Positions 1 through 8,821 of a stretch of DNA of 42,358 nt are shown one piece after another (position 1 is the stretch's first letter; each line of letters begins with the position of its first letter). The stretch covers positions 1 through 42,358 of the forward strand of contig CAYSLU010000041.1 in NCBI GenBank assembly GCA_964431965.1, given 5' to 3'. Position numbers and translations under genes: made by a program. The notes under the pieces were generated by a model. The model was not told where the DNA came from. It searched no databases and saw nothing but the letters and a program-made list of their open reading frames with translations. Source of the stretch: CAYSLU01 sp964431965. Lineage in GTDB: Bacteria; Verrucomicrobiota; Kiritimatiellia; CAIKKV01; CAYSLU01.

Positions 1-144
1 GTGTACACCTCAACCAATCTGATGGATGGCTTCTCAGTGTGGACCAATAGCCTGCGCCCGGTTGTGGATGGGATCCTGTCCGCCACCAACGCGATTCCCC
101 CGGGCGACGTCCAGCGGTATTTCCGGATTCAGGTCGGCCGTTAG
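1..144 (+). CDS. C-terminal fragment of a secreted protein
   Basis: The window opens inside a gene. Only the last 47 residues are visible, read in frame 1 and ending at TAG 142-144. The fragment reads like the end of a verrucomicrobial/Kiritimatiellota exported protein: a 'STNL..GFSVWTN' segment, then 'YFRIQVGR' at the terminus. This resembles the end of the 1940-residue protein encoded at 10286-16108 (a 'SDDLMVWLTVFTN' segment and a terminal 'FFRLRVGPR'), so both probably carry the same C-terminal domain. The stop overlaps the convergent sixA stop (TAA on the minus strand at 141-143). The function of the missing part cannot be judged. Confidence 0.7.
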   Translation: MYTSTNLMDGFSVWTNSLRPVVDGILSATNAIPPGDVQRYFRIQVGR

Positions 145-635
145 TCCAGCCTGGTCATGATGGCCGGCGGCAGGAGCCATTCCAAGGCGCCTTTCCCGGC
201 GGCAGGCTGGGTGTCGAAGGTGATGCGGCACACGGCCGCTTTCTTGAAAATCACTCCGGCCGCGGGTTGCCCGCAGATCAGGGTGGAGGCCAGTTCAGCC
301 AGATCGGGCATATGGCCCACCAGCATGACGGATTCGAAGCCGCATCGGCGCAGCCATTGGATCAACTCGCTGAGGGATCCGTTGGGCGCCATCATGGGGC
401 AGCGATCCACCGGGATTCCGCCCAGTTCAGAGGCCACAATCTCCGCCGTCTGACGGGCGCGCAGCAAGGGGCTGGTGCCGATGAGATCCAGCTTGATACC
501 GATGGTTTTCAGGGCTGAAGCCACTTCGCGGGTGATGTCCTGTCCTTTTCCTGACAGCGGCCTGTCGAAATCACGCCGGATCCCTTCTTCGCCGATATCC
601 AGGGCATGGGCATGTCGCATGAGGTAAAGGTTCAT
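141..635 (-). CDS. sixA: SixA-type phosphohistidine phosphatase
   Basis: A 164-residue histidine phosphatase of the SixA branch, close to the usual family length. The N-terminus MNLYLMRHAHA carries the RH signature with the phosphoacceptor His8. SPLLRARQTA (about 55-64) supplies the conserved phosphate-binding arginine, and VGHMPDL holds the second catalytic His108. Family knowledge: E. coli SixA removes phosphate from histidine phosphotransfer domains. No HPt protein is in this window, so the substrate is unknown; the only histidine kinase here lies at 33148-34620. The ATG at 635-633 overlaps the TGA of the upstream 57-residue gene (ATGA), which suggests translational coupling with that gene and leuS. 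It ends convergently on the fragment at 1-144. Confidence 0.88.
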   Translation of the reverse strand: MNLYLMRHAHALDIGEEGIRRDFDRPLSGKGQDITREVASALKTIGIKLDLIGTSPLLRARQTAEIVASELGGIPVDRCPMMAPNGSLSELIQWLRRCGFESVMLVGHMPDLAELASTLICGQPAAGVIFKKAAVCRITFDTQPAAGKGALEWLLPPAIMTRLD

Positions 636-805
636 TTGCTCAGTTGGGTTGCCGGGTGCAGGGGGGAGGGGCGGGAATGCCAGGCCTTGACGCCGAGGCC
701 GAGCAGGGCGAGTGCCAGTACCAGGCAGAGCGCCTTGCGCTCACCCGGTGTCAACGCGAACATCGAGCGCCCGAGTTCAAGCAAGCCTGTCGCCGCCCGC
801 TTCAT
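632..805 (-). CDS. 57-residue membrane protein between leuS and sixA
   Basis: A small gene, ATG at 805-803 and TGA at 634-632. It encodes 57 residues: a short basic/amphipathic N-terminus, the segment 'LTPGERKALCLVLALALL', and a hydrophobic stretch (about residues 25-41) followed by 'AWHSRP' and a short tail. It is probably a single-pass inner-membrane protein. The pattern of an 'LTPxER' segment before one membrane helix resembles the N-terminal anchor of ComEA-like helix-hairpin-helix proteins, but no HhH domain follows, so the function is not assigned. Support for translation comes from the context: its ATG overlaps the leuS TGA (ATGA, 802-805) and its TGA overlaps the sixA ATG (ATGA, 632-635). 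Confidence 0.65.
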   Translation of the reverse strand: MKRAATGLLELGRSMFALTPGERKALCLVLALALLGLGVKAWHSRPSPLHPATQLSK

Positions 806-3312
806 GGGGTGGCTACGATGTTGACGAGCTTGCCCGGGATCACGATGACCTTGCGGATCGTCAGGCCGGTGAGAAGCTGCTTGACCGACTCCTGTTCCAG
901 AACATGGGTTTCGATGGCCTTCTGGTCAAGGTTGGTGGGGATCACTTCGCGCCCCTTGATCTTGCCGTTGAGCTGGATGACGATCTCAACCTCATCCCGC
1001 GCCAGGGCTTTTTCGTTCACTTGCGGCCAGGCCGCCTTGAGCACGCTGGGCGGATGGCCCAGTTCGCCCCATAACTCCTCCGCAATATGCGGGGCGAAGG
1101 GGGAGATGAGGATGACCAGCGACTCGATGGTTTCCCGGTACACGGCCCGGCACTGTTCGCTGCTGCCGGCATCCACCTTGAGCGCCTCGACGGCGTTCAT
1201 CAACTCCATGATCTGTGCGATCGCGGTGTTGAACTGGAACGCGCCTTCCAGGTCATGTGTGATCTTGGCGATGCTCTCGTGCAGTTTTCGGTAAAGATCC
1301 CGCTCCGGGGTGGCCATCCTGGCCTGGTCGGGTTTCAGGCCGCGCGAGGCCAGAAGCAGTTCGCGGGTCTCGTAGATGCGGCGCCAGATGCGGCGGAGGA
1401 ACCGGTAGGACCCTTCGACGGCGGCATCATTCCACTCGGCATCCTTCTCAGGCGGGCCGATGAAGAGCGTGTAAAGGCGCACGGTGTCGGCGCCATACTC
1501 GCGGATCAGCTCGTCGGGCGAGACCACATTGCCCTTGGACTTCGACATCTTGTAGAGCTGGCCGTCCTTCTCGCTGCGCTTGCAGATCATGCCCTGCGTG
1601 AAGAGCGCGGCGAACGGCTCGGGGAATGAGACGGAGCCGGCGTCGGTCAGCACTTTCAGGATGAAGCGCGAGTAGAGCAGGTGCAGCACCGCGTGCTCGA
1701 TGCCGCCGATGTACTGGTCCACGGGCAGCCAGTAGTCGACATCCTCCTTGCGGAACGGGGCGTCCTCGAGGCGAGGGTTGACGTAGCGCAAGTAGTACCA
1801 GCAGGAGCACAGCCACTGCGCGAGCGTGTCCGTCTCGCGGCGGGCGGCCTTCCCGCACTTCGGGCAGGTCGTGCGGACGAATGCCTCGTGGGCGGCCAGC
1901 GGATTGCCGCGCTCGACCCGGAAGTCCACGTCGTCGGGCAGCAGCACGGGCAGCTGCGACTCCGGAACGGGGACGGCTCCACAGTCGTCGCAGTGCACGA
2001 TGGGGATGGGGGCGCCCCAGTAGCGCTGCCGGCTGATGAGCCAGTCGCGGATCCGGTAATGCGTCGTGGCCTCGCCGAAGCCGCGATCCCGGGCGAAGCG
2101 GACCATGTCGCCGATGGCCTCGCGGTTGGGGCGCCCGGAGAACGGCCCCGAGTTCGCCATGATGCCGTCGTCCACGAACGCTTCCGCCATGGCGGCGGGA
2201 TCGAGCGCGCGGTCCGGCGGCTGGATGACCACCTTCACGCCGAGCCCGTAGGCGCGGGCGAACTCGAAGTCGCGCTGATCATGAGCGGGCACGGCCATGA
2301 CAGCGCCAGTCCCGTACTCCATGAGCACGTAGTTGGTGATCCACAGCGGAACGTCCTCGCCGGTGTACGGGTTCCGGACGTGGAATCCCGTGAACACGCC
2401 TTCCTTCTTGGTGTGCTCGTCCGTGCGCTCGGCCGCCGGGACCAGCTTCTGGCGCTCCACGAACGCGCGGATTTCGGCGGCGCGCGGGCTGCCGGCCAGG
2501 ATCGGCTCGACGAGCGGGTGCTCCGGCGCGATCGCCATGAACGTGACGCCGTAGATCGTGTCGGGGCGCGTGGTGAAGACGGGGCAGGGGGCCCCGGTCT
2601 CGGCCACCGTGAACGCGATGCGCGCGCCCTCGGACCGGCCGATCCAGTTGGCCTGCATCGTGCGCACTTTTTCGGGCCACTTGTCGAGCAGGGCGAGGTC
2701 GTCCAGCAGCTTGGGCGCGTACTCGGTGATCCGGAAGAACCACTGCTTCAGGTCTCGCTTGGTCACCGGCCGGCCGCACCGCTCGCACGTGCCGTCGGCC
2801 AGGACCTCCTCGTTGGCGAGCGTGGTGCAGAACTCGCACCAGTTGACGGGCGCCTGCTTCTGGTAGGCCAGCCCGCGCTCGTGCAACTTGAGGAAGACCC
2901 ACTGGGTCCAGCGGTAGTAGCCGGGATGGCAGGTGGCCAGCTCGCGGTTCCAGTCGTATGCGATGCCCCACGACTGGAGCTGCCGCTTCATCTGGCGGAT
3001 GTTGCCGTAGGTCCACTCTTTCGGGTGGGCGCCGCGGGCCTTGGCCGCGTTCTCGGCCGGCAGCCCGAACGCGTCCCAGCCCATGGGCGAGAGCACGCGG
3101 AAGCCGCGGACCATCTTGTAGCGGGTTACGGCGTCGCCGATGATGTAGTTGCGCCCGTGCCCCACGTGCATGGTTCCCGAGGGGTAGGGGAACATCGTGA
3201 GGCAGTAGTACTTGCGCTCGTGGCGGGCGGTATCGACCGCGAACACGCCGCGGTCGGCCCAGTACTGCTGCCACTTGGGCTCGGCGGTCTCGAACGGGTA
3301 TCGTGGGTTCAT
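802..3312 (-). CDS. leuS: Leucyl-tRNA synthetase
   Basis: An 836-residue class I aminoacyl-tRNA synthetase that charges tRNA-Leu in the cytoplasm. The N-terminus 'PRYPFETAEPKWQQYW' is typical of LeuRS. The HIGH-type signature is 'HVGH' (residues 49-52, within PYPSGTMHVGHGRNY). A Cys-containing zinc-type insertion is visible ('WCEFCTTL..CERCG'), then the CP1 editing domain with the 'TTRPDTIYG' motif, and the KMSKS loop is present exactly as 'YKMSKSKGN' near residue 588. Length is near the bacterial norm of about 860. The ATG lies 5 bases after the trpB2 stop. The TGA overlaps the next gene's ATG, so leuS heads a coupled trio ending in sixA. Confidence 0.97.
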   Translation of the reverse strand: MNPRYPFETAEPKWQQYWADRGVFAVDTARHERKYYCLTMFPYPSGTMHVGHGRNYIIGDAVTRYKMVRGFRVLSPMGWDAFGLPAENAAKARGAHPKEWTYGNIRQMKRQLQSWGIAYDWNRELATCHPGYYRWTQWVFLKLHERGLAYQKQAPVNWCEFCTTLANEEVLADGTCERCGRPVTKRDLKQWFFRITEYAPKLLDDLALLDKWPEKVRTMQANWIGRSEGARIAFTVAETGAPCPVFTTRPDTIYGVTFMAIAPEHPLVEPILAGSPRAAEIRAFVERQKLVPAAERTDEHTKKEGVFTGFHVRNPYTGEDVPLWITNYVLMEYGTGAVMAVPAHDQRDFEFARAYGLGVKVVIQPPDRALDPAAMAEAFVDDGIMANSGPFSGRPNREAIGDMVRFARDRGFGEATTHYRIRDWLISRQRYWGAPIPIVHCDDCGAVPVPESQLPVLLPDDVDFRVERGNPLAAHEAFVRTTCPKCGKAARRETDTLAQWLCSCWYYLRYVNPRLEDAPFRKEDVDYWLPVDQYIGGIEHAVLHLLYSRFILKVLTDAGSVSFPEPFAALFTQGMICKRSEKDGQLYKMSKSKGNVVSPDELIREYGADTVRLYTLFIGPPEKDAEWNDAAVEGSYRFLRRIWRRIYETRELLLASRGLKPDQARMATPERDLYRKLHESIAKITHDLEGAFQFNTAIAQIMELMNAVEALKVDAGSSEQCRAVYRETIESLVILISPFAPHIAEELWGELGHPPSVLKAAWPQVNEKALARDEVEIVIQLNGKIKGREVIPTNLDQKAIETHVLEQESVKQLLTGLTIRKVIVIPGKLVNIVATP

Positions 3313-3317
3313 CGCGT

Positions 3318-4669
3318 CTACTTCAGCGGCGGCGGCTTAGGCAGGCCTTCCAGGCAGATCTGCGCCTTCCGGATCTCGCTGTCCGGCAGCACGTAGTCCG
3401 AGAGCTTTCCGTCGAGATAGGCCTGGTAGCCGCTCAGGTCCATGATGCCGTGGCCGGACCAGTTCAGCGCGATGACGGTCTCCTTGCCTTCCTGTCGGGC
3501 GCGCTCCGCTTCGCGGACGGCCTGGGCGATGGCGTGCGAGGTCTCGGGGGCCGGGATATAGCCCTCGCACTTGGCCCACATCATGGCCGCCTTGAAGCAC
3601 TCGAGCTGCGGGATGGCCTGCGCCTCGACCAGCCCTTCGCGGATGGCGTGGCTCACCAGGGGCGCCATGCCGTGGTAGCGCAACCCGCCGGCATGGATCG
3701 GCTGCGGCACAAACGTGTGGCCCAGGCTGTGCATCGGCAGCAGCGGGGTCATCATCGCCACGTCGCCCGAATCGTAGGCGAACGTGCCGCGCGTCATCTT
3801 GGGGCAGGCGGAGGGCTCGACGGCGACCACGCGCGGGTTCTTTGTGCCGGCGATCTTGTCCATCAGGAAGGGGAAGCTCATGCCCGCGAAGTTGGACCCG
3901 CCGCCCGCGCAGCCGATGACCACGTCGGGGTAGAGCCCGATCTTCTGGAACTGCTTCTTCGCTTCCAGCCCGATGATCGTCTGGTGCAGCAGCACGTGGT
4001 TCAGCACGCTGCCCAGCGAGTACTTGGTGTCCTTCGACGTGACCGCGTCCTCGATGGCCTCGCTGATGGCGATGGCCAGGCTGCCGGGCGTGTTTGGGTC
4101 CGCCGCGAGGATGTCGCGGCCTGCCTTGGTCTGGGTGCTCGGGCTGGCGACGCAGGTGGCGCCCCACGTTTGCATCATCATCTTCCGCAGGGGCTTCTGG
4201 TCGAAGCTGATCCGGACCATGTAGACCTTGCACTCGAGGCCGAACNNNNNNNNNNCCCGGCGCCGGTCTCGGTGGTGAGCCGCTTCGTGCCGAACACCTT
4301 GTTGTAGTACGCCTGCGGGACGGCGGTGTTGGGCTTGTGGCTGCCGGGCGCCGACACGCCCTCGTTCTTGTAATAGATTTTCGCGGGCGTCTTGAGCGCC
4401 TGCTCCAGGCGGTAGGCGCGGCACAGCGGGCTCGGGCGCCACTGCCAGAGGATCTGCAGCACCTCGTCCGGGATGTCGATCCAGCGCTGGCGGCTGACTT
4501 CCTGCTCGATGAGGTTCATCGGGAAGACCGGCGCGAGCATGTCGGCCGTGACCGGCTTGCCATCGGGGCCGACGGGGGGCGGCATGGCGTGCTTGAAATC
4601 GGCCGCGATGTTGTACCACTGGCGCGGCATCTCGTCTTCGCTCAGGAACACCTTGATCTGGTTTAGCAT
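3318..4669 (-). CDS. trpB2: TrpB2-type tryptophan synthase beta chain, interrupted by an assembly gap
   Basis: A PLP enzyme of the TrpB-like/TrpB2 family, which makes tryptophan from indole and serine and often acts without TrpA. The start ATG at 4669 has an AAAGG ribosome site and gives MLNQIKVFLSEDEMP. The PLP lysine lies in 'GSHKPNTA', and the phosphate-binding loop is 'GCAGGGSNFAG'. The TrpB2 blocks 'YSLGSVLNHVLLHQ', 'HAGGLRYHG' and 'SGHGIMDL' are all present. A run of 10 Ns (4246-4255) breaks the gene right after 'TTETGAG'. The two sides are in different frames, so the gap is mis-sized rather than the gene truly broken; about a dozen residues including the expected 'QWG' are missing. No trpA or other trp gene is nearby. 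Confidence 0.92.
4246..4255. other. Assembly gap (10 N)
   Basis: Ten unknown bases inside trpB2. Reading frames on the two sides differ by a non-multiple of three. By comparison with the TrpB2 family the missing part should be around 35-40 bases, so the 10 Ns are a placeholder of arbitrary length. Confidence 0.95.
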
Positions 4670-4714
4670 GGACGGCGACCTTTCGTTCGATTCCATTCCG
4701 GACGCAACGCGGCT

Positions 4715-4730
4715 CCGATTGCGCAATCGG
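4715..4730. promoter_or_regulatory. 16-bp perfect palindrome upstream of trpB2
   Basis: CCGATTGCGCAATCGG reads the same on both strands. It sits in the 108-base space between parC and trpB2, 45 bases before the trpB2 ATG. A weak promoter-like pair on the minus strand (TTGCTC at 4764-4759 and ATACTT at 4742-4737, spacer 16) ends just upstream, which would put the palindrome over the transcription start, a usual place for a repressor site. It could instead form a short hairpin, but no T-run follows on either strand, so it is not an obvious terminator. Confidence 0.4.
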
Positions 4731-4777
4731 CCCGAAAGTATGCCTCGCGGGGCCGGCGGAGCAAGCAGAAATCGGGG

Positions 4778-6916
4778 TTACACGAAGTTCATGAAGCTGC
4801 CCTTGGGCGTCTTCAGGGCGGGGTCCCACTCGGGCGGCCGAACGGCCCCGATGCTCGCGACGCGCTTGGACGTCATGAGCACCCCGCGCGCCTCGCGGTC
4901 GCGGACGGGGATGCGCCCGCCCGGGAACTCCTGCTGCCGGATCGCCTGGGCCTTGTCCGCCGCGTAGATCACGTATATCGACGGCACGGGGGCGTCGGAG
5001 AGCAGGCGGATCTCGGCGCCTTTCGGGGCGCAGCGGTACTCGCGGTTCGTGACGGTTCCGCCGAGGCTGAAGCGCTTGGCGTAGGTGAACAGCTCCTCGG
5101 CGTAGACTACGGTGAAGACGCGCTCCCGATCGACCACGGCGCAGTAGAGGAGGCCCGTGTCGACGAAGAGCTTCTCCGGCGGGGCTACGACTCGGCACCG
5201 GCCGTCCCGCCAGAACAGGAGCAGCTTGTCGTAGGACGAGCACTCGATCATGGCGTCGCCCGTCACCCGGAATCCGAGGTAGCCCTTCTCGCGGTCGTAT
5301 GCGATCCGGAGCTCCGTCGCGGTCAGCTCGCGCACCTCGATGGTTCCGAACGTGGTGACTTCGGTGCGGCGCGGGTACTCGCCCCCGTGCTTGCGGAGCA
5401 GGTTGCGCAGGTAGCGGATGGCGTAGGGGACCAGGGCGGCCAGATCCTTCTCGACGCGGGTGCTCTCGTCGCGCAGCTCGCCCATCTCGTGCCGGTTCTT
5501 CTCCAGGTCGAACTGGGAGATGCGGCGGATCGGAATGCCGAGCAGCATCTCCACGTCCGCGTGGGTCACGTCGCGGACGAGCCGGTCGCGGAACGGCGCG
5601 AGGCCGTCGTGCACGGCCTGAGCCACCTCGGCGGACGACCGGCAGGACTCGATGCGCTGGTACACGCGCTGCTCGATGAAGAGTTCCACGAGGGTCCGCC
5701 GGTGCAGGTCCTCGGCGAGCTGCTTCTGGCGCAGCCGGAGCTCGCGGCGAAGGAGCTCCTGGAGCCGCTCGGTGTTGTGCCGGAGGATCTCCTCGACGGT
5801 CATTTCGGCCGGCTTGCGGTCGCGGATGACCACGATGCGGCTGGCCATCTGGACCTCGCACTGCGTGAAGGCGTAGAGGGTGTCCACCGCCTTCTCGGCA
5901 TCCTGCTCCGGCTGGAGCTGGATCTCGATTTCGACGCGCTCGGACGTGAAGTCGCTGATGCTCCGGATCTTCACCGTGCCGCGGCGCGCCGCGTCCTCAA
6001 TGGAAGAGATGAGCGAGTCGGTCGTCGATCCGGCCGGGATCTCGCGGATCACCAGCGTCTGGGCGTCCTTGCGCTCGATCCGGGCGCGCAGGCGGACCGC
6101 CCCGCGCCCGTTGTCGTACCCGGACACGTCCATCAGGCCGCCCTGCGGGAAGTCGGGGTGGACCTGGAACGGCTTGCGGCTGAGGATGGCGATCTGCGCC
6201 TCCACGAGCTCGGAGAAGTTGTGCGGCAGGATCCGCGTGGAGAGGCCGACCGCGATGCCGTCGGCCCCCAGCATGAGCAGGAGCGGGATCTTCGCGGGCA
6301 GGCTGACGGGCTCCTCGCGGCGTCCGTCGTAGGTCGGCACGCACTCGGTGAGGTCGTCGTTGAAAAGCTCGGTTCGGGCCAGCTCGGTCAGGCGGCACTC
6401 GATATAGCGGGCGGCGGCCGCCGGGTCGCCGGTGAGCAGGTTCCCGAAGTTGCCCTGGCCTTCGATGAGAAAGCGCTTGTTCGCGAGCGTCACCAGCGCG
6501 TCCCCGATCGAGGCGTCGCCGTGCGGGTGGAACTGCATCGTGAATCCGACGATGTTGGCGACCTTGACGAACTTGCCGTCGTCGTTGAGGTGCAGCGCGT
6601 GCAGGATGCGGCGCTGCACGGGCTTGAGCCCGTCGTCGATGTCGGGGATGGCGCGGTCGCGGATGACGTAGGACGCATACCGGATGAAGTTGTCCCCGAT
6701 CAGGGCCTTGAGCGGGCCGTCGGAGATGGCGGCCGCTCCGCCGGCCTCGGGGGGCGGAACGGCCGGGGCGGCAGGCTCGCCCGGCTGGCCCGGCGGAGCG
6801 GGCACCGCGAACAGCTCGTCGTGGGGCTCGGCGGGCGCCGGGGCGGCGGGGGCGGGCGGGGGATTCGGCGCCGGGCCGGCCGCCCCGTTGAAGGTGAGCT
6901 CCGGCTGGTCGCTCAC
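4778..6916 (-). CDS. parC: DNA topoisomerase IV subunit A (GyrA/ParC family)
   Basis: A 712-residue type IIA topoisomerase A subunit that cuts and rejoins DNA. The start is GTG 6916-6914, overlapping the parE stop as GTGA; this rejects a much longer open frame that runs on into parE. The first 65 or so residues are a proline/alanine-rich linker of low complexity. The breakage-reunion domain follows: 'RAIPDIDDGLKPVQRRIL' (about 88-105), HPHGD (130-134) and the catalytic tyrosine at 171 in 'ARYIECRL'. The C-terminal part ends 'KTPKGSFMNFV'. The short length and close coupling to parE favour a topo IV-like enzyme over gyrase, but the ParC/GyrA choice is inference; a separate gyrase would be expected elsewhere in the genome. 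Confidence 0.93.
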   Translation of the reverse strand: MSDQPELTFNGAAGPAPNPPPAPAAPAPAEPHDELFAVPAPPGQPGEPAAPAVPPPEAGGAAAISDGPLKALIGDNFIRYASYVIRDRAIPDIDDGLKPVQRRILHALHLNDDGKFVKVANIVGFTMQFHPHGDASIGDALVTLANKRFLIEGQGNFGNLLTGDPAAAARYIECRLTELARTELFNDDLTECVPTYDGRREEPVSLPAKIPLLLMLGADGIAVGLSTRILPHNFSELVEAQIAILSRKPFQVHPDFPQGGLMDVSGYDNGRGAVRLRARIERKDAQTLVIREIPAGSTTDSLISSIEDAARRGTVKIRSISDFTSERVEIEIQLQPEQDAEKAVDTLYAFTQCEVQMASRIVVIRDRKPAEMTVEEILRHNTERLQELLRRELRLRQKQLAEDLHRRTLVELFIEQRVYQRIESCRSSAEVAQAVHDGLAPFRDRLVRDVTHADVEMLLGIPIRRISQFDLEKNRHEMGELRDESTRVEKDLAALVPYAIRYLRNLLRKHGGEYPRRTEVTTFGTIEVRELTATELRIAYDREKGYLGFRVTGDAMIECSSYDKLLLFWRDGRCRVVAPPEKLFVDTGLLYCAVVDRERVFTVVYAEELFTYAKRFSLGGTVTNREYRCAPKGAEIRLLSDAPVPSIYVIYAADKAQAIRQQEFPGGRIPVRDREARGVLMTSKRVASIGAVRPPEWDPALKTPKGSFMNFV

Positions 6917-8769
6917 GGCTCTGCCTCCACCACGAGGTTGTCCATGATGTAGCTCCGGCGGTCGGGCGTGTTCTTGCCCATGAAGAAGGCGAGCAGGCCG
7001 GGCACGCTGTGCCGGTTCGCGACCGAGACCGGGGTGAGGCGCATGTCGGGGCCGATGAACCGCTTGAACTCGCCCGGGGAGATCTCGCCGAGTCCTTTGA
7101 ATCGCGTGACCTCGCAGTTGCGCCCGAGCTCCTTCATCGCCGCATCGCGCTCGGCCTCGGAGTAGCAGTACTCGGTCCGCTTGGTCGTGCGGACGCGGAA
7201 CAGGGGCGTCTCCAGAATGTGCACGTGGCCCTCGTGCACGAGGGGCTCGAAGAAGCGGAGGAAGAACGTGAGCAGCAGGTTGCGGATGTGCAGGCCGTCC
7301 ACATCGGCGTCTGTCGCGAGGATGACCCGGCCATAGCGGAGCCGCTCGGGGGAGTCCTCCACATCGAGGCTGCGCATGAGGTTGTACAGCTCCTCGTTCT
7401 TGTACATCACGTCCCGGTTGAGATCGCACACGTTCAGCGGCTTCCCGCGCAGCGTGAAGATTGCCTGCGTGTTCACGTCCCGGCAGCTGACGATCGAGCC
7501 GGCGGCCGACTGGCCCTCGGTGATGAAGAGCATGGACTCCTGCCCGCGCTCCGCCTTCCGGTTGTAGTGGACCTTGCAGTCCTTGAGCTGGGGAACCCGG
7601 ATGGACGTGGCGCGCGCCCGCTCCCGGGCCATCTTCTTGATGCTGAGCAGCTCCTTCCGGAGCTTCACGGTCTCCTCGATCTTGAGGAGCGCCCGCTCCG
7701 CGTCCTTCGGGTTCCGGTGCAGCAGGTCGACCACCGCCTCGCGGACCTGGGCGACCAGGTCGCTGCGGATCTCCGTGTTGCCGAGCTTGTTCTTGGTCTG
7801 GGACTCGAAGACCGGGTCCTTCAGGCGGATGGCGATCGCGCCGGCGATGCCCTCGCGGATGTCGTCGCCGTCGAACTTGCCCTTCGCGAATTCGTTGAAC
7901 CCCTTTACGAGCCCCTCCCGGAGCGCGCTGAGGTGGGTGCCGCCGTCGCTCGTGAACTGGCCGTTCACGAAGGAGAAGAAGGTCTCGTCGAACCGATTCG
8001 TGTGCGTGAACGCAACTTCGATCGTCTTGGACCGGTGGTGCAGCGGGCGGTAGATGGCTTCGTCGGACACCTCCTCGTCGATGAGGTCCAGCAGCCCCCG
8101 CTCGGACACGTGCTCGGCGCCGTTGAGCGCGATGCGCAGCCCGGCGTTCAGGAACGTGTACAGCCGGATGCGGCGGAGCAGGTGTTCCTCCTGGAACGCC
8201 GCATCGCCGAAGATCTCGGGGTCCGGCTCGAACTCCACCAGCGTGCCGTCCGGCGCGTCCGGCATCTTCTTCTTGGACTCGCGGACCAGCCGGCCGCGTT
8301 CGAACTCCGCGCCCGCCGACTCGCCGCCGCGGTGGCTGCGCACGAGGAAGTGCCGCGAGAGCGCGTTGACGGCCTTGGTGCCGACGCCGTTGAGGCCGAC
8401 GCTGAACTGGAAGACGTCGTCGTTGTACTTGGCGCCCGTGTTGATGCGCGACACGCACTCTACGACCTTGCCGAGGGGGATGCCCCGCCCGTAGTCGCGG
8501 ACGGAGACCCGCATGCCCGAGAGGGTGATCTCGACGCGCGTCCCGCAGCCCATGATGAACTCGTCGATCGCGTTATCGACGACCTCCTTCACGAGCACGT
8601 AGATGCCGTCGTCGTAGTGGGATCCGTCGCCGATCCGGCCGATATACATGCCGGTCCGCTTGCGGATGTGCTCCAGCGCCGAGAGCGTCTTGATCTTGCT
8701 CTCGTCGTACACGGCCCTCGGGGCGGCGCCGTCCGGCGACGGGGCGGGCGCTCTGGATTCGGTCTTCAT
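6913..8769 (-). CDS. parE: DNA topoisomerase IV subunit B (GyrB/ParE family)
   Basis: A 618-residue ATPase subunit partnering ParC. The GHKL ATPase shows 'KEVVDNAIDE' (61-70, catalytic Glu62 and Mg-binding Asn66), 'RDYGRGIP' (91-98) and 'GLNGVGTKAVN' (125-135). The TOPRIM domain has 'FITEGQSAAGS', and metal-binding aspartates in 'ATDADVDGLHIRN'. The C-terminus includes 'RFKGLGEI', which is conserved in GyrB/ParE. The first 20 residues are a variable proline-rich leader; ATG at 8769 was chosen because the frame beyond it is not family-like. The stop TGA overlaps the parC GTG. An MFS gene lies 52 bases upstream on the same strand. Confidence 0.94.
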   Translation of the reverse strand: MKTESRAPAPSPDGAAPRAVYDESKIKTLSALEHIRKRTGMYIGRIGDGSHYDDGIYVLVKEVVDNAIDEFIMGCGTRVEITLSGMRVSVRDYGRGIPLGKVVECVSRINTGAKYNDDVFQFSVGLNGVGTKAVNALSRHFLVRSHRGGESAGAEFERGRLVRESKKKMPDAPDGTLVEFEPDPEIFGDAAFQEEHLLRRIRLYTFLNAGLRIALNGAEHVSERGLLDLIDEEVSDEAIYRPLHHRSKTIEVAFTHTNRFDETFFSFVNGQFTSDGGTHLSALREGLVKGFNEFAKGKFDGDDIREGIAGAIAIRLKDPVFESQTKNKLGNTEIRSDLVAQVREAVVDLLHRNPKDAERALLKIEETVKLRKELLSIKKMARERARATSIRVPQLKDCKVHYNRKAERGQESMLFITEGQSAAGSIVSCRDVNTQAIFTLRGKPLNVCDLNRDVMYKNEELYNLMRSLDVEDSPERLRYGRVILATDADVDGLHIRNLLLTFFLRFFEPLVHEGHVHILETPLFRVRTTKRTEYCYSEAERDAAMKELGRNCEVTRFKGLGEISPGEFKRFIGPDMRLTPVSVANRHSVPGLLAFFMGKNTPDRRSYIMDNLVVEAEP

Positions 8770-8821
8770 TTGGAGCGAGCGGGGATTCTTGCTGAATCCG
8801 GCGCCGTGACCAGCACGAAAT

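Noticed and set aside
1681..3396. A 571-residue plus-strand open frame opposite leuS
   Set aside because: It is the antisense of a clear leuS gene in GC-rich DNA; the translation is low-complexity and matches no family.
4778..8458. A single 1226-residue minus-strand frame spanning parC and part of parE
   Set aside because: Only the part after the GTG at 6916 reads as ParC; upstream the frame is an arginine/alanine-rich shadow of parE, which is intact in another frame.
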